From contig NZ_JAIETD010000028.1 in the NCBI RefSeq assembly GCF_019745455.1, forward strand, positions 124,001 through 188,000: DNA of 64,000 nt, in the 5' to 3' direction. Origin of the DNA: Methylobacterium sp. (GTDB taxonomy: Bacteria; Pseudomonadota; Alphaproteobacteria; Rhizobiales; Beijerinckiaceae). Shown in pieces: positions 33,716 to 44,526 of the stretch. Below the pieces are notes generated by a model, which had not been told where the DNA came from, made no database searches, and was given only the letters and a program-made list of their open reading frames with translations. Every line of letters starts with the position of its first letter. The first letter of the stretch is position 1. Position numbers and translations under genes: made by a program.

Positions 33716-35338
33716 CTATCCGAGCCGGCGCGTGTCCGCGAAGACGCGCCCACCCGGCAGGCGATACTGGATGCTCTCCGACAGCCGGCCGTTGGCGCGG
33801 ACCTGGATCGCCACGGGACGGACGAGCGCGTCCCGGCGCTCCAGCGCCTCGGCCACCGTCATCGGCGCGGACGGATCGCCGGTGAACTGACGCCACCACG
33901 CCACCGCCTTCTCGCGCGGGTAGCCATGATGCTCCAGGCAGACCCTGACCTGGGCGCTGAGGCCGCCGGCGAGACGGAAGGTCACCTCCAGGCTCTCGGG
34001 CGCGTCCGGCGGGGCGTGGACGCCGAGGCTCCAGGCCTCGACCCGCTGCCAGTCGGGGGTCCTGCCGGAAAGGATCGGGTTCTCGTCGTCGGCGCTCGCC
34101 TCGTGGGCGGCATCCCCGTCCTCCTCCGGCTCGACCCAGCAGGCCTCGCAGGTACTCGCATTGAGGGCGATGAGGGCGCCGCAGCCCGGGCAGGGCTTGG
34201 CCCTGACCTCGCCCTCGCGGCCCTTGACGGCGGCGGCGCTGCGCGCGGTGACGATATCGACCGGGCCGTGCATGCGCACGAGGCCGGCATAATCGAGGAT
34301 CAGCCCGTCCGTCTTGCCGGGCGCGAGGCGCAGGGCGCGGCCGACCTGCTGGACGTAGAGCCCGGTGCTCTGGGTCGGCCGCAGCAGAGCGATGAGGTCG
34401 ACCCGCGGCACGTTGAACCCGGTCGCCAGCACCCCGACCGAGGTCAGGCATCGCAGCCTCCCCTCGCGGAAGGCCGCGATGGTGCGGTCGCGCTCGCGCT
34501 TGCCGGTCTCGCCCGAGATCGTCTCGCAGGAGATGCCCTCCTGCCGGATCGCGTCGCGCACGGCCTCCGCATGAGCAAGGCCGGCGCAGAAGGCGAGCCA
34601 GGCGCGGCGGTCGCGGCCATAGGCCACCATCTCCTCCACAGCCGCGCGCGTGATCCAGTCGCGGTTGACCGCAGCTTCGAGGGCGCCCGGAATGTAGTCG
34701 CCGCCACGCCTCGGCACCCCGGCGACGTCGAGGGTGGTGGCGGTGGCCTTGGAGACCAGGGGCGAGAGGTAGCCTTGGTGGATCAGGTCGCCGACATTGG
34801 CCTCGTAGACGATGCGCTCGAACAGGCGTCCCTCGCCCTCGTCGAGGCGCCCGCTATCGAGCCGATAGGGGGTGGCCGTGAGCCCGACGAGGCGCAGGTC
34901 CGGCCGCTCGGCTCTCAGGGCGGCGAGGAATCGGCCGTAGCCCGTCTCGGCGTTGCGCGGGATGAGATGGGCCTCGTCGACGATGACGAGGTCGACGGCA
35001 CCGATCTCGCGGACACGTCCCGCCACCGACTGGATGCCGCAGAACAGGACCTGCGCCGAGGCCTCGCGTCGTCCGAGGCCGGCGGAATAGATCCCGGCCG
35101 GCGCCTCGGGCCAGTAGCCGAGGAGCTCGCGATGATTCTGGGCGATGAGCTCGCGGGTATGGGTGACGATCGCGACCCGCAGGCCCGGGTACGTCGCCAG
35201 GGCCTCGCGCACCAGGGCGGCGATGACCAGCGCCTTGCCGGCTCCCGTCGGCAGGACGACGAGACCGGCGCGGTCGCCGGCCCGCCACGAGGCTTCGAGA
35301 GCGTCGAGGCTGGCGCGCTGATAGGGTCGGAGTTGCAT
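33716..35338 (-). CDS. SF2 DEAH-box helicase
   Basis: A 540-residue superfamily 2 helicase with Walker A LPTGAGKA (29-36), DEAH (121-124), TATPYR (motif III) and QQVGRALR (motif VI). The C-terminal third has a zinc-finger-like CPGCGALIALNASTC-x-x-C. It resembles RadD/SSL2-type helicases that act in DNA repair or restart. It ends 70 bp from the App1-like gene on the same strand. Nothing in the neighbourhood points to a restriction-modification or defence locus. Confidence 0.87.
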   Translation of the reverse strand: MQLRPYQRASLDALEASWRAGDRAGLVVLPTGAGKALVIAALVREALATYPGLRVAIVTHTRELIAQNHRELLGYWPEAPAGIYSAGLGRREASAQVLFCGIQSVAGRVREIGAVDLVIVDEAHLIPRNAETGYGRFLAALRAERPDLRLVGLTATPYRLDSGRLDEGEGRLFERIVYEANVGDLIHQGYLSPLVSKATATTLDVAGVPRRGGDYIPGALEAAVNRDWITRAAVEEMVAYGRDRRAWLAFCAGLAHAEAVRDAIRQEGISCETISGETGKRERDRTIAAFREGRLRCLTSVGVLATGFNVPRVDLIALLRPTQSTGLYVQQVGRALRLAPGKTDGLILDYAGLVRMHGPVDIVTARSAAAVKGREGEVRAKPCPGCGALIALNASTCEACWVEPEEDGDAAHEASADDENPILSGRTPDWQRVEAWSLGVHAPPDAPESLEVTFRLAGGLSAQVRVCLEHHGYPREKAVAWWRQFTGDPSAPMTVAEALERRDALVRPVAIQVRANGRLSESIQYRLPGGRVFADTRRLG

Positions 35339-35406
35339 GATGGCGGCTGTCTAGCCGAAGCCGCCGAGCCGTGTCCGTGGCGGATCGGTGACGCCGGAGC
35401 CTCGAC

Positions 35407-35658
35407 TCAGGCCGCGTCGGTCTTGTCCTTGAAATAGGGCTCGACCGGACCTTTAAGTTTCACGGTCATCGGGTTGCCGGCCCGGTCGAGGGTCTTGCCG
35501 GCGCTGAGACGGACCCAGCCCTCGCTGACGCAATATTCCTCGACATTGGTCTTCTCGACGCCCTTGAAGCGGATGCCGACCCCGCGCTCGAGCATGGCCT
35601 CGTCGTAGAAGGGGCTGTTGGGGTTGGCGGCGAGGCGGTCGGGCGGGGTCTCGGACAT
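35407..35658 (-). CDS. DUF3297 family protein
   Basis: An 83-residue acidic/basic mixed protein with the conserved DUF3297 pattern (PPDRLAANPNSPFYDEAML, GIRFKGVEKTNVEEYC, LSAGKTLDRAGNPM). The family is widespread in Proteobacteria and its function is unknown. It is 68 bp upstream of the helicase on the same strand, so it may be co-transcribed. Only one Cys is present. Confidence 0.85.
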   Translation of the reverse strand: MSETPPDRLAANPNSPFYDEAMLERGVGIRFKGVEKTNVEEYCVSEGWVRLSAGKTLDRAGNPMTVKLKGPVEPYFKDKTDAA

Positions 35659-35700
35659 CGTCGAAGGCCTTGATCGAAAGGGTTCTACCGAAGGACCCGG

Positions 35701-36345
35701 TTAAGCAATTCGAGGGGCCGCCGCAACGCCGGCTGCCCGCAGCGCCGCGACGAGTTCGGATGCGCGCCCGCCCTGCAGCAGCGGCACCAGCCGAGCCACG
35801 GTCTCGGGATCGCGGTCCCACCAGGCGGTCTCGAGAAGATCGGCGACCGTCGCCTCGTCGAAGCGGTGGCGCATGAGCCGCGCGGGATTGCCCGCCACGA
35901 CCGCATAGGGCGGCACGTCGCGGCTGACCACCGCACGGGCCGCCACCACCGCACCATGGCCGATCGTGACCCCCGACAGGATGAGGCAGCCGGAGCCGAG
36001 CCAGACGTCCGAGCCGATCGTCACGTCGCCGCGCGAGACCTGGTAATCCCCGGGAGCCTGTGCTGCGGCCCAAGGTCCGTGCATGGCGGCGAAGGGGTAG
36101 GTCGAGACCCAGTCGAGGCGGTGATCGCCGCCCAGCATGATCTCGACATGGTCGGCGATGGAACAAAATCGCCCGATCGTCAGCCGCCGCCCGGAGCGCG
36201 CAAAGCGCACCTTGGGATGGCCGTAGGAATAGGCGCCGATCTCGAAACCGTGCCGGCGCGCGAGTTTCGCGAGGTGCAGACGTGTCTCGTTGTGCGGGTT
36301 GCGTGCGTTCCGCAGGCGGTGCAACAGAGTCCTCAAACGACGCAT
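35701..36345 (-). CDS. CatB-type O-acetyltransferase (hexapeptide repeat)
   Basis: A 214-residue left-handed beta-helix acetyltransferase. The hexapeptide pattern is seen as VTIGSDVWLGSGCLILSGVTIG and the later VSRDVPPYAVVAGNPARLMRHRF, typical of the CatB/VatD subgroup. These enzymes acetylate drugs or sugars using acetyl-CoA. The ATG at 36345 is preceded only by a weak ribosome-binding site, but the family-like start (MRRLRTLLHRL) supports it. A long minus-strand open frame that runs on through the malic enzyme gene is a shadow. The substrate is unknown. Confidence 0.85.
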   Translation of the reverse strand: MRRLRTLLHRLRNARNPHNETRLHLAKLARRHGFEIGAYSYGHPKVRFARSGRRLTIGRFCSIADHVEIMLGGDHRLDWVSTYPFAAMHGPWAAAQAPGDYQVSRGDVTIGSDVWLGSGCLILSGVTIGHGAVVAARAVVSRDVPPYAVVAGNPARLMRHRFDEATVADLLETAWWDRDPETVARLVPLLQGGRASELVAALRAAGVAAAPRIA

Positions 36346-36399
36346 CCCGATCGCGAAGGTGCGGCGCCGAAGCGGCGCGGGATCCAGGGAGTGAGGCCC

Positions 36400-38733
<2,334 letters not shown>

Positions 38734-38750
38734 GGGCCGGAACGACGAGA

Positions 38751-38770
38751 CCCCCGGATCGCTCCGGGGG
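38751..38770. terminator. Hairpin between maeB and the convergent membrane-protein gene
   Basis: A perfect 8-bp GC-rich stem (cccccgga / tccggggg) with a tcgc loop starts 17 bp after the maeB stop and lies 30 bp before the end of the opposite gene. It likely terminates both transcripts; no T-run is present. Confidence 0.6.
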
Positions 38771-38800
38771 CCGCATCGCATTGGCGGAGATGTCGTGCCG

Positions 38801-39724
38801 TCAGTGGCGGCGATCGACGACCAGCGGACCGACGGCGCCGGCACGGCCGGCCAGGAAGGCCGCCAGCGCACCCAGAACCAGCGCGAGGGCGGCGTAGAGC
38901 GCGCCCTGGGAAGCGGCGCTGCGGGTGGCCTCGGCGGCAGCCTGGGCCTTCTGTTTGGTCTCAGCCAAAGTCTTCTCGTACTGAGACTTGTACTCGGCGA
39001 TCTGCGCCTTCGCCTGGTCGACCGGGACGCCCTGAGCCTTGGCCAGCGCGTCGGCGGCCTTGGCCTCGGCCTGGGCCTTCTGGGCCGCGTCACCGGAGAG
39101 ATAGGCGCGGACGGCGCCGGCTGCCGCATCGCGGAGCGCAGCAGGGTCCTGGTTGCCGCTCGCCTGGCGGACCTGGTTCTCGATGCCGTTCAGCGGGTCG
39201 GAGAGCTTGGTCAGCGAGGGAGCCGCCGCCTGGGCTGCGGTCTGAGCAGCGCCGCCGATGGCGGAGCCGGCACCGCCGAGAACGCTGGTGACGCCGCCGA
39301 AGGCACCTCCGACGAGGCCGCCGACAGCCGAGGTCAGCAGATATACGATCACCAGGGTGGTGACGGCCCAGGAGACGAGGCCATGGTAGCCGGCGGTGCC
39401 CGCGGCGGGCTTGCCCGAGAGCCGCCCGGCGAGGAAGCCGCCGATGGCGGAGGCGACGATGCCGGAGACCACCCACCAGAGGCCGGCTCCCAGCGAGAGC
39501 GAGCCCGCGGCCGGATTGTCCGAGCCGGCCGGGTTGAGCACGGCGAGGCCGATGCCGAGGCCGACCATGTTGAGGATCATCTGAGCGACGAGCGCCGCGA
39601 CGGCGCCGGCGAGGATGGCGCCCCACGACACCTGATGGAGAGAGACGGCGGCGGATCCGGCGGCATGCGCGGAATCATGGATCTCGGTGGCGCGAACAGG
39701 GGTGAAGGCAGGCGAAGTGGCCAA
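38801..39724 (-). CDS. Multi-pass membrane protein with coiled-coil segment
   Basis: From the TTG start at 39724 this is 307 residues. The TTG has an AAGGAAC ribosome-binding site (39737-39731) at the right spacing, whereas the longer frame to 39817 starts with a non-natural Arg/Pro stretch; this decides the start. It has about four Gly-rich hydrophobic segments (WGAILAGAVAALVAQMIL, LWWVVSGIVASAIGGFLAG, VSWAVTTLVIVYLL and a C-terminal LYAALALVLGALAAFLAG) and an Ala/Lys/Gln-rich helix (residues about 210-275). I recognise no family with certainty. It may be stress-related, next to CsbD-type genes. Confidence 0.7.
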   Translation of the reverse strand: MATSPAFTPVRATEIHDSAHAAGSAAVSLHQVSWGAILAGAVAALVAQMILNMVGLGIGLAVLNPAGSDNPAAGSLSLGAGLWWVVSGIVASAIGGFLAGRLSGKPAAGTAGYHGLVSWAVTTLVIVYLLTSAVGGLVGGAFGGVTSVLGGAGSAIGGAAQTAAQAAAPSLTKLSDPLNGIENQVRQASGNQDPAALRDAAAGAVRAYLSGDAAQKAQAEAKAADALAKAQGVPVDQAKAQIAEYKSQYEKTLAETKQKAQAAAEATRSAASQGALYAALALVLGALAAFLAGRAGAVGPLVVDRRH

Positions 39725-40027
39725 GGGGTCGTTCCTTTTCGTGGGGACGTTGAACGGGAAGGGGTATGGGCGCGCCGACGGAGCGCGCCGGCCTGATCGC
39801 GGCCGACGCGTGTCCAAGTCTAGCGATGATCTTCGAGCCGAAGATCAGACGAGAGAACGATCTTTATTTTCAGGACCGCTCAGCCCGATTGCAGAGAGCA
39901 ACGATCGTGAACGTTCTGGATTGAAGATCATTCGGCTGAATCCAGAGTAAAGGCCTCGCTGAGTTGGTCTCGAAACCAACTCGCCTCGACCAGCGAACGA
40001 GCGCTCACTCGAGCGGATCGCGCCGTG
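39725..40027. other. AT-richer intergenic stretch with two inverted repeats
   Basis: This 303-bp gap is upstream of the membrane protein and downstream of the CsbD-like gene, both on the minus strand. Two hairpins are seen: tgatcttcg-agc-cgaagatca (39827-39847) and gagttggt-N6-accaactc (39961-39982). The first may be an operator or 5' UTR element; the second may end the CsbD transcript. No gene is seen. Confidence 0.45.
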
Positions 40028-40366
40028 TCAGGCGCGATGGATCAAAAGACCGAGGCCGTAGCCGACGAGACCGGCGATGAGCAGGGCCGCCACGGGCTTG
40101 CCGGCGACCTGGTCAGCGACGACGTCGCGGCCTTCGCGCAGCGAGCGGGCCCCGCGCTCGTACGCCTCGTCGGCATAGCCGGAGACGTTGTCAGCCGCCT
40201 CCCGGATTGCGACGCCGGCATCGGCCAGGACCTTCTCGCTCCGGCCCTCGGCCGTGCGCAGGCGGCCGCCGATCTGGGCGCCGCGATCGCCGATGGCATC
40301 GCCGACGGCGCTCTCGGCCTGTCCGCCGATCTCCTTGATGGTGCTGCTCACGCGATCCAGGCTCAT
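40028..40366 (-). CDS. CsbD/DUF883-like stress protein with membrane anchor
   Basis: A 112-residue protein with a charged amphipathic N-terminal half (STIKEIGGQAESAVGDAIGD) and one C-terminal hydrophobic segment (ALLIAGLVGYGLGLLIH) ending in HRA. The layout resembles small membrane-tethered stress proteins of the CsbD or ElaB/YqjD type. It follows the CsbD gene by 48 bp, in one operon. AAGGA precedes the ATG. Confidence 0.75.
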   Translation of the reverse strand: MSLDRVSSTIKEIGGQAESAVGDAIGDRGAQIGGRLRTAEGRSEKVLADAGVAIREAADNVSGYADEAYERGARSLREGRDVVADQVAGKPVAALLIAGLVGYGLGLLIHRA

Positions 40367-40414
40367 GATGTCGATCCTTCTATCAGGGTTGATACGGGAC
40401 GCCTCGCCCGGCGC

Positions 40415-40597
40415 CTACTTCTTGAGGACGTCGCGGACGCCGTCCGCCGCCTTTCCGGCTGTGCTCTGGGCCTTTCCGGCGAGCTTTTCGGCGGTGCCTT
40501 CGACCCGAGTGGCGGTATCGCCCGTGACCTTGCCGATGGCCTCCTTGATGGAACCCTTGGCCTGCTTCACGGCGCCTTCGATTCGGTTCTTGTCCAT
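40415..40597 (-). CDS. CsbD family stress response protein
   Basis: A 60-residue CsbD family protein (MDKNRIEGAVKQAKGSIKEAIGKV) made of two amphipathic helices, common in Proteobacteria and induced by general stress; function is not known. The ATG at 40597 has a strong AAGGAGCG site; an upstream in-frame ATG at 40672 is less likely. It is the first gene of a small operon with the 112-residue protein. Confidence 0.88.
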   Translation of the reverse strand: MDKNRIEGAVKQAKGSIKEAIGKVTGDTATRVEGTAEKLAGKAQSTAGKAADGVRDVLKK

Positions 40598-40714
40598 CGA
40601 TCGCTCCTTGGCTGTGGATGCAGCGGCAACATCAAGCGTTGCGTGTCGACAGCGAGATGGGAGCGATTTCAATCAGATCAATGATCAGATTTTACTAGTA
40701 ACCTATGGTAATTA

Positions 40715-42292
40715 TCACGGTCGCGTGAGCGACGCGGCGAAGCCGTTCTCGCGGCCCCATACGATCGCCTCGCCGCGGCGATGCACCCCGAGCTTGCGGT
40801 AGAGGGCGGCCACGTGGTTGCGCACGGTGTTCGGCGTCAGCCCGAGGCGCTGCCCGATGGCAGGGTCGGCGAGTCCCTGGCAGATGAGGTTCAGCACCTC
40901 GCGCTCCCGTGGCGTCAAAGCCGCCTGTGCCAGGCCCTGGCGGGTGCCGTTCTCATTCGGTTTCAGGCCGCTCAGCCTCTCGATGATGCCGCGGCTGAAC
41001 CACGAGGCGTCCGCCATCACCGCCTCGATGGCCGCGAAAAGCTCCCGCTCCGAGCGCTTCCGATCGGTGATGTCCTGCAGGACGACGAGGATGCAGGCCT
41101 CTTCGCCGATGGTGACCGACTCGGCCGAGACGAGGCTGTCGCGCTCGGTGCCGTCCTGTCGGCGCAGGCAGGTCTCGAGCCCGAGCGCGCTTCCCGTGGC
41201 GACCGCGGCCTCGAAGCGGGCACGGTCCTCGGCCTTGACCCAGAGATCGCGGAGATCGAAACCGTTGCGGGTCTCCTCGGTCTCCTTGCCGAAGATGCGG
41301 CCGAAAGCCTCGTTCGCACCGACGACCTCGAAGGTCTCCGCCCGGCACAGGAGGGTCGGCACCGGAGTCAGGCGGAAGGCCGCGGCGAAGCGCGCCTCGC
41401 TCTGGCGCAGGGCCGTCTCGGCCTTCTTGCGCAGATCGAGGTCGGCGAAGGTGAAGAGCATGCAGGGCTCCTCGCCCATGTCGATGGGCTGGCCGGCGAC
41501 GATGACGAAACGGGTTCCGCCGTCGGGAAGCCTGAGGCAAGCCTCCATCTGCGGGATGGTACCGCCCTCCTTAAGCCGAGCGATGCCCAGATCCCGGTTC
41601 TTGGCCTCGCTGAGCACGTCGACCTCGTAGACGCTGCGGCCGATCACGTCGTCGCGGCGGTAGCCCGTCATTTCGAGGAAGCCGAGATTGACCTTGACAT
41701 GGCGCAGGTCCGACAGCCGGCAGATCACCGCGGGAGCCGGATTGGCGTTGAAGGTGCGCTCGAACCGCTCCTCGGCCTCGAATTGAGGCGTCACGTCGGT
41801 GATGACGAGAACGAGGCAATCCGGCTGGCCCGCGGCATCCGTGATGACGAGGCTGCGGATGCGGTGCATCACGTCGAAGTCCGGCCGGTCGGTGCGGCGG
41901 ACGTTGACGATCACTTCGTCGAAGGCCTCGCCCGCCACCACCCGTTCCATCGGATAGCGCTCGATGACATGGTGGTTGCGGTAGCGCAGGGCGAACTTTT
42001 CACGGTAGGCGCCGACATCGGCGCCGAGCTCGGCGAGATCCTCCGCGCCGTGCATGCCGAGAGCCGCCTCGTTCGCCCAGGCGATGGTCTGATCGGGCTC
42101 GATCAGGATCACGCCCTCGGTCAATCCGGCGATGATCTGTCGGAGCTGCGAACGGTCGACGCCGGTGGTCAATGGGCTGAACCATTCCTCGTCGCGTGGG
42201 ACGGAATACTCAAGCTGCGCGCTGCATAACGCAGGTGATCGCGAGTCGTTGCGCCGCCCTGCGAAGCTCGCGCCAAACCTTGGCCGCTGCAT
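40715..42292 (-). CDS. Multi-PAS regulator with LuxR-type HTH
   Basis: A regulator of about 525 residues. Three PAS-like segments are seen (around VILIEPDQTIAWANE, ICRLSDLRHVKVNLG, and LLCRAETFEVVGANEAFG) with PAC-like tails, followed by a LuxR-type helix-turn-helix at the C-terminus (ALTPREREVLNLICQGLAD, then NTVRNHVAALYRKLGV). It would sense a small ligand, redox or light in the cytoplasm and bind DNA. There is no kinase or receiver domain. The start at 42292 is uncertain; the first confident PAS residue comes well after it. It is divergent from the formamidase remnant. Confidence 0.85.
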   Translation of the reverse strand: MQRPRFGASFAGRRNDSRSPALCSAQLEYSVPRDEEWFSPLTTGVDRSQLRQIIAGLTEGVILIEPDQTIAWANEAALGMHGAEDLAELGADVGAYREKFALRYRNHHVIERYPMERVVAGEAFDEVIVNVRRTDRPDFDVMHRIRSLVITDAAGQPDCLVLVITDVTPQFEAEERFERTFNANPAPAVICRLSDLRHVKVNLGFLEMTGYRRDDVIGRSVYEVDVLSEAKNRDLGIARLKEGGTIPQMEACLRLPDGGTRFVIVAGQPIDMGEEPCMLFTFADLDLRKKAETALRQSEARFAAAFRLTPVPTLLCRAETFEVVGANEAFGRIFGKETEETRNGFDLRDLWVKAEDRARFEAAVATGSALGLETCLRRQDGTERDSLVSAESVTIGEEACILVVLQDITDRKRSERELFAAIEAVMADASWFSRGIIERLSGLKPNENGTRQGLAQAALTPREREVLNLICQGLADPAIGQRLGLTPNTVRNHVAALYRKLGVHRRGEAIVWGRENGFAASLTRP

Positions 42293-42342
42293 TGCATGCA
42301 CTCTGCCGACGCAACACGAGGCGAAACGACGTGCCGTGGCGA

Positions 42343-42955
42343 TGATCCGAACTGTGCCGGTTTCAAAGCATTTCGGCACGATGGGCCTCGCGCCCAAGGA
42401 AGCCGACATGGTGAACTCGATCCCCCCGAGCTATACCGGCGGCAACATCGACAATTGGCGCATCGGCAAGGGTGCCACGATGTATTATCCGGTGGCCGTG
42501 CCGGGCGCCCTGTTCTCGGTGGGCGACCCGCATGCGAGCCAGGGTGAGTCCGAGCTGTGCGGCACCGCCATCGAATGCTCGCTCACCGGCACCTTCCAGT
42601 TCGTGCTGCACAGACAAGCGGATCTGGCCGGCACCTCGCTCGAAGGGCTCGACTTCCCCATGATCGAGACGGCGGAGAAGTGGGTGTTGTCGGGCTTCAG
42701 CTACCCGAACGACCTCGCCGATCTCGGCCCCGACGCGCAGAACGCGATCTTCGCAAAAACTCGATCGAGCTCGCCACGCGCGACGCCTTCCGCAAGACGC
42801 GCCAGTTCCTGATGCACGCGCACGGCCTCACCGAGGAAGAGGCGATTTCGCTCATGTCGATCGCGGTCGATTTCGGCATGACCCAGGTGGTCGACGGCAA
42901 CTGGGGCGTCCACGCTATCGTCAAGAAGGCGATTTTTGCGGAGAGGGCAAGCTGA
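42343..42955 (+). pseudogene. Broken 3' part of an acetamidase/formamidase gene
   Basis: Two reading frames together encode the C-terminal half of an acetamidase/formamidase (FmdA/AmdA) family protein: first GTMGLAPKEADMVNS, YTGGNIDNWRIG and GDPHASQGESELCGTAIE, then, in a shifted frame after about 42757, DAFRKTRQFLM and VVDGNWGVHAI. The shift needs one more A in an aaaaa run (gcaaaaactcg). The N-terminal half is missing; the gene starts abruptly near 42343. So it is truncated and frameshifted. A sequencing slip could explain the frameshift but not the missing half. Formamidase makes formate and ammonia from formamide. Confidence 0.8.
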
Positions 42956-42964
42956 GGAGACCCG

Positions 42965-44503
42965 TCACCCCACCTCGACCCTTCCCTCCAGCCCGATCAC
43001 CCGCCCGAGCCCGCGGACGCGGCCAAGGATGCGCTCGCCGGCCAGCGCCCGCCATTCTGCCGGTATGGTCAGCAAGACCTTGCCATCGGCGACGCCGATG
43101 GGGATGCGCGGGAGGGTTCCGGCCATGCCGGCCGAGACCGGGAAGGCGACGCGCAGCAATCCGCCCAGGAGCCGCGCCCGCTCGAACAGGCGTGGGCCAG
43201 CGAGACCGCGCAGCATGGGACTCGCCTTTTCTGCCGCGACGCCCTCGTGGCGGAAATAGACGGCCAGGGCGAGATAGGCGCGGCCGGGATGATCGATGCC
43301 GACGAAGGCGCCTTGCGTGATCACGTCGATGCTGTGCTCGCCGCGGTAATCGGGGTGGGCGCGCCAGCCGATGTCGGAAAGGAGGCAGGCGGCATGGCGC
43401 AGGCGGCGCTCGTCCGCCGTCTCGGGGCCGTCCAGGGCGCTCACGAACCTGTCGGTCCAGGCGATGAGGTCGTTGGCATGCCCGGGCGAGCGGGCGCGCA
43501 GGACGTTCAGCTCCGAGGCGGCGGCGAGGAGCGGGTCGACGGCGCGGGTCTCGCGGTCGAGTTGCTCGTAGAGGAGCCCCTCGCGCACACCGCTCGCCGA
43601 AATCGCCACCTCGCGCGGCCGGCCGATGCGGATGATCTCCTCGAGCACGATGGCGCCGTAGGCCAGAAGCGGCCGGCGAGCCTCCGAGATGGTCTCGACG
43701 TCCGCGAGGAGGGCGGTGTCGACCCTCTCGACCACTTCGAGGAAGTTCAGTTCGTCCGAGGGCTCGACGCAGTAGCCGTGCATGACGTGGAAGGGATAGA
43801 GCCGCGCGGCCTGATGGAGACGCGCGAGCGCCCGCCAGGTGCCGCCGACCGCATAGAAGCTGCGCCCGCGCAGGGTCTCCAGTTGCGGCGCCGCCTTCTT
43901 CAGATGGTCCCGGACGATCTTCTGCGCCTTCTTGGGCGAGCCGCCGGTGAGGTCCTGCAGAGCGAGGCCGCCGAGCGGCATGGTCACCCCCTGCCCCACC
44001 GTCGCGCCGCGCACGTCGACGAGTTCGAGGGAGCCCCCGCCGAGGTCGCCGACGACGCCGTCGGGCGCGTGGAAGCCGGAGATGACGCCCAGCGCCGAGA
44101 GTTCGGCCTCGCGCCGGCCGGAGAGCAGTTCGATCGGGTGGCCGCAGGCGGCCTCGGCCGCGGCGAGGAAGTCGGGGCCGTTCTCGGCGTCGCGGGCGGC
44201 GGCCGTGGCGAGGACGAAGACTCTGTCGATCTTCATCACCTCGCACAGCACCCGGAAACGAGCCAGGGCGGCCAGGGCCCGCCTGACGGCCTCCTCGTTG
44301 AGGCGGCCGGTGGTGATGACGTTGCGGCCGAGTCCGCACAGGACCTTCTCGTTGTAGAGCGGCGTCGGCGCCCGGGTCAGGCGGTGATAGGCGACGAGGC
44401 GGACCGAGTTCGAGCCGATATCGATGATTGCCACCGGTGTCCGCGCCGGCGCGTCGCCGGCGGTCGCGGAGATTGGCATCGGGCTGGTGGAGGAGAGGCC
44501 CAT
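42965..44503 (-). CDS. ppx: Exopolyphosphatase / pppGpp phosphohydrolase
   Basis: A 512-residue Ppx/GppA protein that removes phosphate from polyphosphate ends and/or converts pppGpp to ppGpp. The actin-like ATPase motifs are clear: IDIGSNSVRLVAY near residue 26 and GDLGGGSLELVDV near 150. A C-terminal helical HD-like domain follows (residues about 330-500). The ATG at 44503 has an AAGGA site; a longer in-frame reading has no family support. It follows ppk by 23 bp, as one operon. Confidence 0.93.
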   Translation of the reverse strand: MGLSSTSPMPISATAGDAPARTPVAIIDIGSNSVRLVAYHRLTRAPTPLYNEKVLCGLGRNVITTGRLNEEAVRRALAALARFRVLCEVMKIDRVFVLATAAARDAENGPDFLAAAEAACGHPIELLSGRREAELSALGVISGFHAPDGVVGDLGGGSLELVDVRGATVGQGVTMPLGGLALQDLTGGSPKKAQKIVRDHLKKAAPQLETLRGRSFYAVGGTWRALARLHQAARLYPFHVMHGYCVEPSDELNFLEVVERVDTALLADVETISEARRPLLAYGAIVLEEIIRIGRPREVAISASGVREGLLYEQLDRETRAVDPLLAAASELNVLRARSPGHANDLIAWTDRFVSALDGPETADERRLRHAACLLSDIGWRAHPDYRGEHSIDVITQGAFVGIDHPGRAYLALAVYFRHEGVAAEKASPMLRGLAGPRLFERARLLGGLLRVAFPVSAGMAGTLPRIPIGVADGKVLLTIPAEWRALAGERILGRVRGLGRVIGLEGRVEVG

Positions 44504-44526
44504 CCAGGGTCCTTGCGAGGGGTCCG

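Noticed and set aside
33716..35338. The SF2 helicase as a phage-defence or restriction component
   Set aside because: No methyltransferase, nuclease or other defence gene is next to it; neighbours are ordinary.
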